Shown piece by piece: positions 19,307-29,537 of a stretch of DNA of 64,000 nt; position 1 is the stretch's first letter, and each line of letters begins with the position of its first letter. The stretch covers positions 496,001 through 560,000 of the forward strand of contig JAMXHR010000002.1 in NCBI GenBank assembly GCA_023955635.1, in the 5' to 3' direction. A program made the position numbers and the translations under genes. Below the pieces are notes generated by a model. The model was not told where the DNA came from and ran no database searches. It worked only from the letters and a program-made list of their open reading frames with translations. Origin of the DNA: Methanosarcina sp. ERenArc_MAG2. Its GTDB lineage: Archaea; Halobacteriota; Methanosarcinia; Methanosarcinales; Methanosarcinaceae.

Positions 19307-19696
19307 GTGTATAATAAAAAAGTTATGGACCATTTCATGAACCCGAGAAACGTAGGGGAAATTGAGGATGCTGACGGCATTGGAGAAGCCGGAAACCCGC
19401 ACGGGGATCACATGAAAATATTCCTGAAAATCCGGGATGATAGAATCGAAGACGTGAAGTTCAAGACTTTCGGTTGTGCAGCAGCAATTGCGTCCAGTAG
19501 CATGGCAACTGAGCTGATAAAAGGCAAAACCCTTAAAGAAGCCTGGGAGCTTACAAACGACGCCGTAGCTGAAGCCCTTGAAGGGCTGCCTCCCGGAAAA
19601 CTGGAGTGTTCAGTTGTTTCCAGGGAAGCTATCCACAGCGCAATCAACGAATACCGCAAAAAGCAGGGCCTTGAACCCCTTCCAGAGCAGAAATGA
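19307..19696 (+). CDS. iscU: Fe-S cluster scaffold IscU/NifU-like, lacks first cysteine
   Basis: About 129 residues of the IscU scaffold family, which receives sulfur from the IscS encoded just upstream. Seen are YNKKVMDHFMNPRNVGE, the second cluster cysteine in FKTFGCAAAIASSSM and the third in PPGKLECSVV. The first conserved cysteine, normally in a G-x-P-x-C-G-D context, is absent: the sequence reads GNPHGDH, with the aspartate kept. The GTG at 19307, six bases after GGGG, is preferred to the GTG at 19295. Confidence 0.88.
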   Translation: MYNKKVMDHFMNPRNVGEIEDADGIGEAGNPHGDHMKIFLKIRDDRIEDVKFKTFGCAAAIASSSMATELIKGKTLKEAWELTNDAVAEALEGLPPGKLECSVVSREAIHSAINEYRKKQGLEPLPEQK

Positions 19697-19846
19697 AAGT
19701 AAACTCGAATCCTGGAGGTTTACTGAGAAGCCATAGGCCTGCTGAGAAGCTAATTACCTTATCCAAATCCATTCAATGAGACCGTTGAAAAGCCTTCCAT
19801 ATCTCCTTATCGTAAACTTGATCTGGTATCTTCGAGATGATACCTT

Positions 19847-20833
19847 ATGAAAAAAATCGGGATCATAATCACTGACCCGGAAGACTGGACAGCGCGGGCA
19901 CTTATGAATGAAGCGAGGAAAAAAGGTTTTTCTCCTTTTGCTCTGGATCTCAGGGCCGCAGAGGTCGACATAAATGCGACAGCTGCTAAATCGGCAGCCA
20001 GAAAATCGACGGTTGCCTTTAAAATAGGAGATATAAATCTCTGTGACTTTGATGCCATCATTGTAAGGGATGCAGGTGCAGGAACCTTTGAAGGAGTATC
20101 TTTCAGGTTTGATATCCTGCGGGAACTGGAAGCAGAAGGTCTCCTGGTTATTAACTCTCCTGAGGCTATCAGAAATGCCGCAAATAAATACCATGCTTCC
20201 TATCTCCTGGAAAAAGCCGGACTCTCTACACCCAAAACAATAGCAGTGCAGAGTATAGAGGCAGCCCTTGAAGCAATATCAGGGTTCGAAGATGCTGTCA
20301 TAAAGCCTGTATTCGGGTATAAGGGAAAGGACATTGCAAGAGTTAAGGATGGGGAAATCCGGTTTTCGGATAGGAAAGCGGAACCCTTATCCCTGAAAGC
20401 GAATCTTCAAAAGCTACTTGAAGAGAGAGGGATGTTATATATCCAGAAGTTCATAGAGAACCCTGGAAGGGATATCAGAGCCTTTGTTGTTGGGGGTACT
20501 GCTATCGGGGCCATTTACCGTAAAGCTGCATCCGGTTCCTGGGTTAATAACCTGAGCCAGGGAGGAAGTGCAGATCGTTGTGTGCTTACGGAAGAACAAA
20601 AAGAAATTGCAGAAAAGGCTTCCCTTGCAATAGGCACGGCTTTTGCAGGTGTTGACATTATAGAAAATTTGACGAACGATCTTAACAAAGAAATTTACAG
20701 TTGTTACAGCAATGCAAAAGAGAAATCTCTAGTCCTTGAGGTCAATGGAACACCATCAGGAAAAGGTATTTTTGATGCATGGGGCATAAACCCTGCCGGA
20801 TATATTCTGGAGTACATAGAACAAAGTTTATGA
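19847..20833 (+). CDS. RimK-family ATP-grasp ligase, possibly MptN
   Basis: A 328-residue ATP-grasp enzyme. The N-terminal preATP-grasp domain ([19 protein letters not shown]) is followed by the central domain ([36 protein letters not shown], which carries the ATP-binding lysine) and the metal-binding end VDIIEN and [12 protein letters not shown]. RimK relatives add glutamate to a substrate. In Methanosarcina one such ligase (MptN) glutamylates tetrahydromethanopterin to form tetrahydrosarcinapterin. The length fits, but CofF or LysX-like paralogues are alternatives. An insertion (about 284-297, [14 protein letters not shown]) sits between the two conserved C-terminal motifs. Confidence 0.7.
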   Translation: MKKIGIIITDPEDWTARALMNEARKKGFSPFALDLRAAEVDINATAAKSAARKSTVAFKIGDINLCDFDAIIVRDAGAGTFEGVSFRFDILRELEAEGLLVINSPEAIRNAANKYHASYLLEKAGLSTPKTIAVQSIEAALEAISGFEDAVIKPVFGYKGKDIARVKDGEIRFSDRKAEPLSLKANLQKLLEERGMLYIQKFIENPGRDIRAFVVGGTAIGAIYRKAASGSWVNNLSQGGSADRCVLTEEQKEIAEKASLAIGTAFAGVDIIENLTNDLNKEIYSCYSNAKEKSLVLEVNGTPSGKGIFDAWGINPAGYILEYIEQSL

Positions 20834-20896
20834 AAAAATTATAAATGACATCAGTCATAAATAATATCATGCGAGTTTTAGAAAGAGTTTGAAAGA

Positions 20897-21024
20897 TGAG
20901 CTGATCCCAAAACCATTTTATTCTCAATCAGTCAAAGTTTCAGGAATAATAGTCATGATCAGAAATCCTGATTATTTAGAATACGAGATTAAGAGACACA
21001 ATTTTGAGTTTTGAGATCAACTCG
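20897..21024. repeat. 133-bp-family dispersed repeat, copy C (128 bp)
   Basis: Left end TGAGCTGATCCCAAAACC and right end TTGAGTTTTGAGATCAACTC form the family inverted ends, and the interior TTTTATTCTCAATCAG and CATGATCAGAAAT blocks match the other copies. It lies between the ligase gene and pth2. Confidence 0.75.
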
Positions 21025-21164
21025 ATAACATTTACTTTGAGACCGGATCTGCCATATAAATGGTCTGAACAGGGATATAAAAATCGATGTTCAAAGCAGA
21101 CCCGGATAGCCACACCGAAAACATTTAAGAAATAGGCGGACCTTGAATAAACCCGAGGCAAAGG

Positions 21165-21511
21165 ATGAGTGAATATAAACAGTGTATAGTTACCCGGGAC
21201 GACCTGAAGCTTTCCAAAGGCAAGTTTGCAGTACAGGTAGCCCACGCTGCGATTTCTGCTGCAGAATGGGCAAACAAAGGCGATCTTGAAAAATGGAAAG
21301 AAGGCGGGCAGAAAAAGTTGTCCTGAAAGTTCCCACCCTTAAAGACCTTTACGAGCTTAAAGAAAAGGCTCGACGGGAAGGACTTCCTACTGCTCTTATA
21401 CAGGACGCAGGGCTTACGGAAATTCCGTCGGGAACGGTCACAGTTCTTGGAATCGGGCCGGCAAAAGAAGAAATTATAGACAAAGTTACGCGGGACCTTA
21501 AACTTGTTTAA
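21165..21511 (+). CDS. pth2: peptidyl-tRNA hydrolase Pth2, one apparent frame break
   Basis: The archaeal/eukaryotic-type enzyme releases tRNA from stalled peptidyl-tRNA. Joined frames give 115 residues, the family length. Seen are the N-terminal [22 protein letters not shown] with the catalytic-site lysine and histidine, then [19 protein letters not shown] and [15 protein letters not shown] at the C-terminus. The frame breaks in a five-A run at 21312-21316; an added A gives GQKKVVLKVP. An AAGG precedes the ATG. Confidence 0.92.
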
Positions 21512-21643
21512 GTGCCGGAAATCTGAAAACCAGGTTTCGAAAGCCTGCACTAAAACGAAGCTGAGCAGAGGCTATCTATATGATATCCTGTTTGATAGGT
21601 CAGGAAAGAGGTTCCGCCTGTGCTTTTGTTCAGGAGGGGATCG

Positions 21644-22885
21644 ATGAGGGATTCAAGGGTTTCAGGAAAAAAGGCAGCCTCAATAACTGCTGTTTTATGT
21701 ATATACGTTGTATTTGCCACAATGACCGGGGTACTGTCTTCGGATTCGATTGATAATTTTAAGGATGAGGTAAAAGGTTATATTTTCTCAGGGCTGGACT
21801 CAAAAAGTCCGGAGAGCGTATTTACACCTCAACCGACTTCATTTACTTTCCCGGCAATACCCAAATATTCCCCCCGAAAAAGCGAACATGCTCCTATCCT
21901 GAGGACCCCGCTGCAGCCCGGCTTCTCCCTGAGCAGCAATTATCAGACCTCAGAGTTTTTCCAGGGCGGAGTAAATTATATAAGAATCAATATCAAAAAC
22001 GAAGGAAGAAATCCGATCTTTATTGAGAGGTATGGGATTTCGGTTAATGCCTCCGAAAACCGGATTTATTCGGAAGAATGTGGAGTTTTGCTTTCTCCCA
22101 GCGAAGAGCAAAATCTCGGAGTGATCGCAGTTCAGGTTCCTGAAGAAGAAAAAGCCAGCTTTAATATCGTCCTCTGGCTGCTCGCTTCGTCTTCGGAAGG
22201 CAAATGGCACGAATACGAGCCATATTCCCTTAAAGGATTTACTGCGGATCTTAAGCCAATGCCCGAAAAATTTGCTCCGAAGTACGGATACAATCCTGCT
22301 TCTTACTTTGAAACCATAAACCGACTGGTGGAACCGGCCGAACCTGATGTTAGGGGTAAGGCAGCCGAAGTTGCTCGCGCATATCCGGGAGCATACAATA
22401 TTTATCAGGTATGTGCTCTCTTTGACATGGTAAAAGAGGAAATTGAATACGTCAGTGATCCCAGGGGTAACGATGTATGGGAGCCCGCCAATGTCACTCT
22501 GAGGATAGGCGCAGGAGACTGTGAGGACCAGGCAATTCTCCTCTCATCCATGATCGAGGCCGTTGGAGGCACAACCCGAATCTACCTGACCGACAGCCAT
22601 GCCTTTACAGCGGTCTATATGGGCAAAGGAACCGGTGCATCAGAAGCTGCAGTCAAAGGAGTTAGGGCTTACTACGGAAACGTCGATGTAAACTACCTGA
22701 CCGATGAATACGGTTCCTGGTTGATGCTTGACCCGACTTCCAGCCTTTATGCAGGTGGACTTCCCGGAAAAACGGCCCAGACAAAGGTTCATGCAGACAG
22801 CGGAAACGAAACATATAGAAGCTGGACCTTCGTAAACACTAAAGAAATAAGAGCTATCGACATCAGCCCTGGAGGGGCCCTATAA
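21644..22885 (+). CDS. membrane-anchored transglutaminase-like protein
   Basis: About 413 residues from ATG 21644, which has a good GGAGGGG ribosome site; the GTG upstream is rejected. A signal anchor (about 10-30, ASITAVLCIYVVFATMTGVL) is followed by a beta domain (about 90-200) and a transglutaminase-like cysteine-protease core: Cys in GAGDCEDQAILLSSM, His in DSHAFTAVYM and Asp in WLMLDPTSS, the papain-like triad. This family is common in archaea and probably acts outside the membrane on proteins or cell-surface material. truD follows after 37 bp on the same strand. Confidence 0.8.
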   Translation: MRDSRVSGKKAASITAVLCIYVVFATMTGVLSSDSIDNFKDEVKGYIFSGLDSKSPESVFTPQPTSFTFPAIPKYSPRKSEHAPILRTPLQPGFSLSSNYQTSEFFQGGVNYIRINIKNEGRNPIFIERYGISVNASENRIYSEECGVLLSPSEEQNLGVIAVQVPEEEKASFNIVLWLLASSSEGKWHEYEPYSLKGFTADLKPMPEKFAPKYGYNPASYFETINRLVEPAEPDVRGKAAEVARAYPGAYNIYQVCALFDMVKEEIEYVSDPRGNDVWEPANVTLRIGAGDCEDQAILLSSMIEAVGGTTRIYLTDSHAFTAVYMGKGTGASEAAVKGVRAYYGNVDVNYLTDEYGSWLMLDPTSSLYAGGLPGKTAQTKVHADSGNETYRSWTFVNTKEIRAIDISPGGAL

Positions 22886-22922
22886 TTTCGCTAAATACGT
22901 AATAGAGGAGTGTATTCAATCC

Positions 22923-24239
22923 ATGCAAGTGCCGGAAATTGAAAAACAGATCGGGATAGACATTTACTCCACGGGTACAGACGGCCTCGGAGGGCAGCTC
23001 CGCCAGGAAGTGGAGGACTTTATTGTTAAAGAGATCACTAATAGAGAGGAAGGAACGGAAGGAAAATATCTTGTTCTTGAGCTTATAAAACACGACTGGG
23101 ACACACACCACCTGACACGGACTCTCTCAAAAATCCTGCAGATAAGCCAGAAGCGGATCAGCGTTGCAGGCACAAAGGACAAACGTGCACTCACAATGCA
23201 GAAAATCAGCATTTTTGATATTGATGCTTCTGAGATCGAAAAAATTCATTTAAAAGATATCGAGCTGAAAGTCCTGGGACGCTCCCGAAAATCAGTAGAA
23301 CTGGGGGACCTTTGGGGAAACGAGTTCATAATTACAATCCGGGATATAGCCAGCTCTCCAGAGAAAACCGGAGATCTGCTCGAAAAAACTACAAACGACA
23401 TCCTAATTCAGGGAGGCGTACCTAATTTTTTTGGGGTCCAGCGTTTCGGCTCTGTTCGTCCTGTTACTCATTTGGTAGGAAAAGCCATTGTAGAAGGAGA
23501 CTTTGAAAAAGCTGCCCTGCTTTATATTGCCGACTCTTTCCCTGCTGAGCCGGAAGAAACAAAAAAAGCCCGTCAGTCTGTCAAAGAAACCCGCGATTTC
23601 AAGGAAGGCCTGAAAACCTATCCTCTCCGCCTTGGCCACGAAAGAGCGATGATGAACCATCTGATAGCAAATCCGGATGATTTTGCAGGCTCTTTTCTAG
23701 TTCTCCCGAAAAACCTCTACAGGATGTTTGTGCACGGTTACCAGTCATATATATACAATATAATTATCTGCCGCAGGATAGAAAAAGGCCTTCCCTTAAA
23801 TCAGGCTGTGGAAGGCGATATTGTCTGTTTTAAGAACGATGTCGGCTTGCCGGACTCTTCAAAAACTGAAAAGGTTACGGCAGAGACGGTGAATGCTATG
23901 AACCGCCTGATAAAAAGAAATCGTGCCTTCATAACTGCTCCCCTCCCAGGCTATAACACAGAATTTGCCTCAGGTATTCCGGGGGAAATAGAGCAAGAAG
24001 TTATCCAGGAACTCAAAGTCCCTCTGACAGGTTTCAATATAGAAGAAATCCCTGAAATGAGCTCTAAAGGGATCCGCAGGGAAGTCCTCTTGCAAGTGGA
24101 ACCAAAATTTGAGGTTGCAGAAGACGAACTGAACCCCGGAAAGTCAAAAGCAGTGCTTAAGTTTATGCTGCCTAAGGGAAGTTATGCAACAACCGTACTC
24201 CGGGAATACATGAAGGTAGACCCGTTGCAGATGAGCTGA
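22923..24239 (+). CDS. truD: tRNA pseudouridine(13) synthase
   Basis: A 438-residue TruD-family enzyme that isomerises U13 of tRNA. The catalytic aspartate lies in VAGTKDKRALTMQ (about 80-92). Also seen are the family segments NFFGVQRFG, RMFVHGYQSYIYNIIICRR and PLPGYNTEF, and the TruD-specific insertion domain between about 160 and 340. The C-terminus SYATTVLREYMK is typical. Archaeal TruD is longer than the bacterial form, as here. It starts at the ATG 37 bp after the transglutaminase-like gene; a shared transcript is likely. Confidence 0.94.
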   Translation: MQVPEIEKQIGIDIYSTGTDGLGGQLRQEVEDFIVKEITNREEGTEGKYLVLELIKHDWDTHHLTRTLSKILQISQKRISVAGTKDKRALTMQKISIFDIDASEIEKIHLKDIELKVLGRSRKSVELGDLWGNEFIITIRDIASSPEKTGDLLEKTTNDILIQGGVPNFFGVQRFGSVRPVTHLVGKAIVEGDFEKAALLYIADSFPAEPEETKKARQSVKETRDFKEGLKTYPLRLGHERAMMNHLIANPDDFAGSFLVLPKNLYRMFVHGYQSYIYNIIICRRIEKGLPLNQAVEGDIVCFKNDVGLPDSSKTEKVTAETVNAMNRLIKRNRAFITAPLPGYNTEFASGIPGEIEQEVIQELKVPLTGFNIEEIPEMSSKGIRREVLLQVEPKFEVAEDELNPGKSKAVLKFMLPKGSYATTVLREYMKVDPLQMS

Positions 24240-24447
24240 AAACTGAAGAGGCCGGGATGCGGTGAGAACAGATCTTTGCTTTCTGCATATGATTATCTCC
24301 AGACACCCGGTGTTTAGCACCCATACTGCAGACGCTCACAGAATACGAGTGGCCTTCCTGAGAAATGAAAAAAGTGAAAGAATCTACATAAAGTCCAAGC
24401 AAGATACTCATACCTATCCAGATTGAAGATTCAGATTAAAGTTCAAA

Positions 24448-25700
24448 TTAAGATTTATTCATATAAAGTGCTGCTGTTAATGTACTTAACAATGAAAAAA
24501 CGAACTTAAACTCTGGAATAGGCGTGGACTTCTGCACATCTCCGGCCGTTTTGTCGGTTTCTTCAGGTTCTTTATCTGTCTCTTCTGTTTCGTTATTTTT
24601 TTCTATATCTTCTGCTACTTCCTGTGCAGTTTCCGTTTGAACGGATTCTTCATAACGGAATACAACAGGCACATCGTTAACTCCGATCTCTTTTCCCATC
24701 ATGTCAAATATACCGTAAATATTGTCAAGAGTAGAATTATTAACTTCCGAGCCTTCCAGAATTCCTACTCCTATGCGATTCTCAATGCCCCAGCCATAGC
24801 TTACGACCGACCCCTCCGGATACATATAAGGTTCCATATCGTTTCTTGCAAGTTTACAGATTGTATCGAGTTGATCGTACCATTCTCGCCTCTGATCTTC
24901 TATATAGAACTCGCCTTCTTTTCCGTAAGTGGCAATTAATGTATTTTCTCGTTGAGATCCAATGCTTTTAAGCCCTAGTTTTGCAAATGTCCGGACCATC
25001 TCATTTTCATCGTTTAGAGCATCTGTGAGCGGCACAACTGCACGCTTATCCCCGATTCTACCGAGAGCTTCAGCCGCGCGCACCCGGACGTTCGGATCTT
25101 CGTCACCAAGGGCCCGGATCAAAGGTTCCACGGCAGGTTCCCCCATCAGACCCAGAAAATAACCCAGATCTGCATCAAGCTCCGGCTCTTTTTTAGCGCC
25201 TGAATCATGGGCTGTACTGCTCTCTCGTCTCCGATTCCGGCAAGGACTTGTACTGCCTTGCTCTGGAGAAAAACACTTTCGTTTTCATCCTGTAAAATCT
25301 TAATAAGGGGCTCTACGGCAGGTTTTCCGATTGCAATAAGAGCATTGTTTCCAGCTTGTTCGACTTCCCACTCTTCGTCCGTAAGCAGTCCGATAAGCGG
25401 TTCCACGGCTCTTTCGTCCTTTATCTTACCTAAGGTTACGGCTGCGTTCTCCCGGAGTTCCGGATCTTCAACTCCAAGCGCCAGGATTAAAGGTTCAACT
25501 GCAGGTTCTCCAATTTCAACCAGAGCTTTTACGGAATCTGTTTTAACATTTAAATCCGAAGCGCTAAGATTCCGGATTAAAGACTCCATTTCCGGCTCTT
25601 TTGAAATGGCACTGGCTACATGGACTCCGCAAAATAGAGATAATTGGATAATTATCAATGTAAAAGCCGTAAAAGCAATCTTTAATTTACAAACTCTCAT
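24448..25700 (-). CDS. secreted HEAT-repeat protein, one apparent frame break
   Basis: Joined frames give about 417 residues from ATG 25700. A signal peptide (KLKIAFTAFTLIIIQLSLFCGVHVASA) is followed by about seven PBS-lyase-type HEAT repeats in the pattern GEPAVEPLIRALGDED...ALGRIGDKRA (about 40-240), a mixed domain (about 240-360), an acidic Glu/Thr-rich linker and a short C-terminal hydrophobic segment that may anchor it to the membrane. The break is in a six-T run at 25189-25194; one more base joins ALKKEPELDADLGYFLG to LMGEPAVEPL. HEAT arrays bind proteins; the partner is unknown. Confidence 0.8.
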
Positions 25701-25867
25701 TTTACAGACCCTCACTTGATCACCAAATCAAATTTACAAAGCAAGCTGCATACAGGTCTCCTATAGCAGCCTGTGAAAGAAATAAAAATATAATTCAGCC
25801 AGGAAAATCTGGTCTGAAACTGAAATTTATCCGGATTAAACGGTCCGGGGATCTTTAGACTGGGTTT

Positions 25868-26440
25868 TTAAGCCACGGTGCGCTTTTGTTCAACAAGTCT
25901 TCCGTAGAAGTTTGCAATGAATATTGAATTTGTAAAGAACATGGCGGGTATGCCCACGAGTACAATTGAAAGGATTGCAAAGATAATAACAAGAGCGTAC
26001 TGTTTCAGTACTGCCATGACATAATCTCCAAGGTTGTTCCTGACAATATCCAGCAATTGAAACTCAAAGAAAGATTCAAGGGTTTGCTTCCTGAAGAAGT
26101 TAACCACAAGAATAGGGACTACAAAAAACCCGAGCAGCAAATTAACAAGGTTTCCCAGGGTTTCATTGACAAATGTTGCTGCAAAAACTATAGCCACATA
26201 TGTGATGTAGAAAGGAAGACTCTTCAGGAAAATTATGAACCCGAGCTTCAGGTCTTCCATAAAATCGAGTTTGATAAGCCCTTCATACCTGCCCTCAACA
26301 AACTCATTAACCAGCCTTACGATATAACCGAAGAGTGCAAACCAACCCAGAATCGGAATGATCAACCAGAGTGCATAAAGAAGTCTTTTCGGAGTTTTGA
26401 AAGGATATTTAAAAGCATCTGAAAAACTTATAGTCTCCAT
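25868..26440 (-). CDS. DUF4013-like membrane protein
   Basis: About 190 residues starting METISFSDAFKYPFKTPKRLLYALWL, a typical beginning for the DUF4013 group of archaeal and bacterial membrane proteins, with the GYIVRLVNEFVEG segment near residue 40. There are about five to six hydrophobic helices. ATG 26440 is chosen because AGGTG lies five bases upstream; the longer frame would use GTG. Function is unknown. It stands alone. Confidence 0.7.
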   Translation of the reverse strand: METISFSDAFKYPFKTPKRLLYALWLIIPILGWFALFGYIVRLVNEFVEGRYEGLIKLDFMEDLKLGFIIFLKSLPFYITYVAIVFAATFVNETLGNLVNLLLGFFVVPILVVNFFRKQTLESFFEFQLLDIVRNNLGDYVMAVLKQYALVIIFAILSIVLVGIPAMFFTNSIFIANFYGRLVEQKRTVA

Positions 26441-26838
26441 TATAATCACCTGGAGTTATTCCGTCTTTCAAAGTATATAAAACTTAGTAAAAATAAAAGT
26501 AAAGATATAGTGATTACGACAAGTATATTTTAAGAAATTGAAACTTAAAGAGATAAATTCATCGATTGATCTCAAAAAATCAAAAGGGTTTAAAAAGTGC
26601 TCAAGAAGCCTGAGAAATCAAGTTCAATAGACCCGATAATCTGGATTTGAGAAACCATATAAAGTTAGAAAATTCTGCGGGCTGAATGCCAATAAAGATA
26701 AAAATAAGCAGTGAGAGAATAATATGATTAACTGTAGATTTATTTTTAGAATTTTCAGAAATTTATAAAAATAACGACATTAGAGGATAATAAAAGTAGT
26801 ACTCTTGATTATACGATTTTTAAATAAAAATTGGGTGG
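26441..26838. other. intergenic region, nothing recognised
   Basis: About 400 bp of AT-rich spacer between the membrane-protein gene and the hairpin repeats. I see nothing to annotate. Confidence 0.5.
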
Positions 26839-26886
26839 GATCGGGGTAAATGATCCCCTGAGGATCGGGGTAAATGATCCCCTGAT
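26839..26886. terminator. tandem hairpin repeat, possible terminator
   Basis: A 24-bp unit (gatcggggtaaatgatcccc plus tgag) is present twice in a row. Each can fold as GGGATC or GGGG paired with GATCCC or CCCC around a taaat loop. It lies about 40 bp past the stop of the small basic protein on the reverse strand, so it may stabilise or end that transcript. Confidence 0.4.
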
Positions 26887-26927
26887 CTTCTCACACGCTA
26901 TATAGAAAAGAGACACTTATTCGGGAA

Positions 26928-27116
26928 TTATTTTTTCTTCTTGATTTCCTTTGCAAGCTTCTTCTTTGCATCCTTGCTGCCTGCGGAAGCCATTTTTTCC
27001 AGCTCTCCCATCTTTTCCTTCTTAGCGATCTTCTTCTTATCCATATCTTTTTTAGACATTGCCATAGTGCGTACCTTCATAGACTTTAGTGAAGTTGCAA
27101 TATCTGTTACAGGCAT
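26928..27116 (-). CDS. small lysine-rich protein, unknown
   Basis: A 62-residue reverse-strand frame with an N-terminal MPVTDIATSLKSMKVRTMAMSK and a very basic helical C-terminal half (KKDMDKKKIAKKEKMGELEK and a KKKLAKEIKKKK end). The composition suggests an RNA- or DNA-associated protein, but I do not recognise a family. Codon use and the clean stop before a hairpin support a real gene. Confidence 0.55.
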   Translation of the reverse strand: MPVTDIATSLKSMKVRTMAMSKKDMDKKKIAKKEKMGELEKMASAGSKDAKKKLAKEIKKKK

Positions 27117-27394
27117 TATTGAAATAAAGTGCCTGAACGGACATCGCCGTAATCTACTATTTTCAGTTTTAAAAGTATTTATCAGTTTCCCGCGAGAGAA
27201 ACATTCTTTAGCAGGAATGTCAGGTTATATCAAAAGTGTAATTTATCCGGTAACAGGATATTACAGGGATCAGATTAGACTTGGTAGGGTTAATAAGGAT
27301 TAAGAAAGGCAGAAAAAGGATGAAAAGGGAATTAAAAACGATAGATTCCCTCAAATAACTTTTACCTGAATTACCGCTCTTCTCTTTCCTTACT

Positions 27395-27466
27395 GTATTC
27401 CTTCTTTTTCCTTACTTAATTCCTTCTTTTTCCTTACTGTATTCCTTCTTTTTCCTTACTGTACTT
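27395..27466. repeat. 22-bp tandem repeat at the 3' end of pyrG
   Basis: The unit, read on the reverse strand as acagtaaggaaaaagaagg plus aat, repeats about three times and runs across the pyrG stop codon, so it supplies the last residues (YSKEKEGIQ) and then continues out of the gene. Slippage here could change the C-terminus of CTP synthase. Confidence 0.75.
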
Positions 27467-29041
27467 ACACATGGCCCTGACAAGACCATCGAACGGAGGA
27501 GACGGCCTTCCCGGTCTTGACCTGAACTCGGGATGGAACTGGGAAGCAAAGAAGAAACGTTTGCCAGGAATCTCGGCAATCTCCATTCTGTTCTTGTTTT
27601 TGCCGGAAAAGATAATGCCAAAGGATTCCAGCCTGTCCACGAACTCCGGATTAACCTCGTACCTGTGACGATGGCGCTCGACAATGTAATTAGTTCCGTA
27701 GAGTTCTGTGGCAATAGAACCTTCTTTGAGGAGGGCTTCATAGTCCCCAAGGCGCATCGTGCCGCCCATATTAGCAATACCTGTCTGTTCCGGCAGAATA
27801 TCAATTACCGGGTAGGGGGTATCTTCGTCAAACTCAGTACTGTTTGCCTTTCCAAGATTAGCTACATTTCGGGCAAACTCAATGACTGCAAGCTGCATGC
27901 CCAGGCAGATCCCAAGGAACGGGATATTGTTTTCCCTGGCAAACTTTATCGCCTTCATCTTGCCTTCCGTGCCGCGCCCACCAAAGCCACCCGGAATAAG
28001 GATTCCGTCAAACTGAAGGAGCTTCTCAACCTCTGCCGGATCTTCTTCGAGGGTTTCAGCTTCAACCATATTGACCTCAACCTTGCACCTGTTATCTATT
28101 CCCCCATGTTTGACAGCCTCAAGGATACTGAGGTAAGAATCCTCAAGATTGGTGTATTTTCCCACAATTGCCAGTTTGACCTTATCGGTTGTGGATTTCA
28201 TTCTTGCGACCATATCCTTCCATCCACTGCCTTCGACACTTGATTCCAGTTGCAGGTGCTTCATTAGCTGGGTGGTCAATCCCTGCTCTTCGATCTCAAG
28301 AGGAACTTCATAAATGTCGTCGGCATCATGGGCACTGATAACCAGTTCCTGAGGCACGTCACAAAAGAGGGCGATTTTCTCTTTGGCACTTTCCTGGAGA
28401 GGAGACTTTGACCTTACAACGATCACTTCAGGGCTGAGACCAAGGGCCCTGAGTTCCTTTACGGAATGCTGGGAAGGCTTGGTTTTTTGCTCACCCTGAA
28501 GGTCTTCCATAGCCAGGGTCACATGAATAAATACGATATTTTCGGCAGGCTCTTCCCTGTGCATTTGGCGTACAGCCTCAAGGAAAGGCATGCTTTCAAT
28601 ATCCCCAACAGTCCCTCCGATTTCAATAAGACAGATATCAGCCCCGCTCCGGGCCGCAACCTTCCTTATCCTGTTTTTGATCTCGTTTGTAACATGGGGA
28701 ATAATCTGGACGGTTTTTCCGAGATAATCTCCTCTTCTCTCTTTGGAAATGACCTCCTGGTAAATCTTGCCTGTGGTGAGGTTATGGTCCCTTGTAAGTT
28801 CCGTATCAAGGAACCGCTCATAATTCCCAAGATCCAGGTCGACTTCACCTCCGTCCTTGAGCACAAAGACTTCCCCGTGCTGATAGGGACTCATGGTTCC
28901 TGCATCAATATTGATGTAAGGGTCGATCTTGATAGCTGTAACTTTATAACCTTTGTTTTTAAGGTTTCTACCAATGGATGCGATGGTGATGCCTTTTCCA
29001 AGCCCGCTCATGACCCCACCGGTAACTACGATATACTTCAT
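27434..29041 (-). CDS. pyrG: CTP synthase
   Basis: About 535 residues from ATG 29041 ([17 protein letters not shown]), preceded by an out-of-family extension that is rejected. The N-terminal amidoligase domain has the P-loop at about 10-20 and the [22 protein letters not shown] segments; the C-terminal class I glutamine amidotransferase has the nucleophile in [10 protein letters not shown] and the late FHPEFRSRP. It converts UTP to CTP with glutamine and ATP. The final residues come from a 22-bp tandem repeat. Confidence 0.96.
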   Translation of the reverse strand: MKYIVVTGGVMSGLGKGITIASIGRNLKNKGYKVTAIKIDPYINIDAGTMSPYQHGEVFVLKDGGEVDLDLGNYERFLDTELTRDHNLTTGKIYQEVISKERRGDYLGKTVQIIPHVTNEIKNRIRKVAARSGADICLIEIGGTVGDIESMPFLEAVRQMHREEPAENIVFIHVTLAMEDLQGEQKTKPSQHSVKELRALGLSPEVIVVRSKSPLQESAKEKIALFCDVPQELVISAHDADDIYEVPLEIEEQGLTTQLMKHLQLESSVEGSGWKDMVARMKSTTDKVKLAIVGKYTNLEDSYLSILEAVKHGGIDNRCKVEVNMVEAETLEEDPAEVEKLLQFDGILIPGGFGGRGTEGKMKAIKFARENNIPFLGICLGMQLAVIEFARNVANLGKANSTEFDEDTPYPVIDILPEQTGIANMGGTMRLGDYEALLKEGSIATELYGTNYIVERHRHRYEVNPEFVDRLESFGIIFSGKNKNRMEIAEIPGKRFFFASQFHPEFRSRPGRPSPPFDGLVRAMCKYSKEKEGIQ

Positions 29042-29275
29042 GATAATCTTCCTCAACAATTTTCCTAACAGCGGTTTTAGACTAAAAGGATAATCACATG
29101 AACTTTAGACAAGAAAATAATCAAATAAATAGCTACGAAATCTGTCATTAATCCTTTGTACGAACACAATACCAATATCCTCATGATATAAAAAATACTC
29201 TCTACTTTCAAAAAAGAACAGGTTTAAATAAGGAATGGAACTAAAATATAAATTCCAATAAAAACAAGCTCAGTC

Positions 29276-29432
29276 GCCCGAGTTCCGCCAGCAGAATTGC
29301 GGCTTTGCAGTACCCGGTCCTTCCGAGTTTCGCTTCGGGATCCCAGGAAATCCGAGATTTTCTGGGAGTTGCGATGTAATCGCAATAGCACGGGGTCCTT
29401 CTCGCTGTGTTCGAGAGGATAATCTACAAAAA
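29276..29432. repeat. GC-rich dispersed intergenic repeat, copy 2
   Basis: Shares long blocks with the copy at 58259 (gagattttctgggagttgcg, then atgtaatcgcaa and agcacggggtcctt) and the CTCGAGAGGA end with the copy at 15474. Frames through it are spurious. Confidence 0.75.
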
Positions 29433-29537
29433 TGATATTAAGAACCATAGATGGCACACGAAACACGGAATGAGGGAAAAGAAGATGTGAACTGCCCCTG
29501 GGCTAGAGACCCAGAGGTTTTAGTCTCCCGAAGATGC

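Noticed and set aside
28466..29068. 200-codon forward frame antisense to pyrG
   Set aside because: Shadow of the conserved CTP synthase coding sequence.
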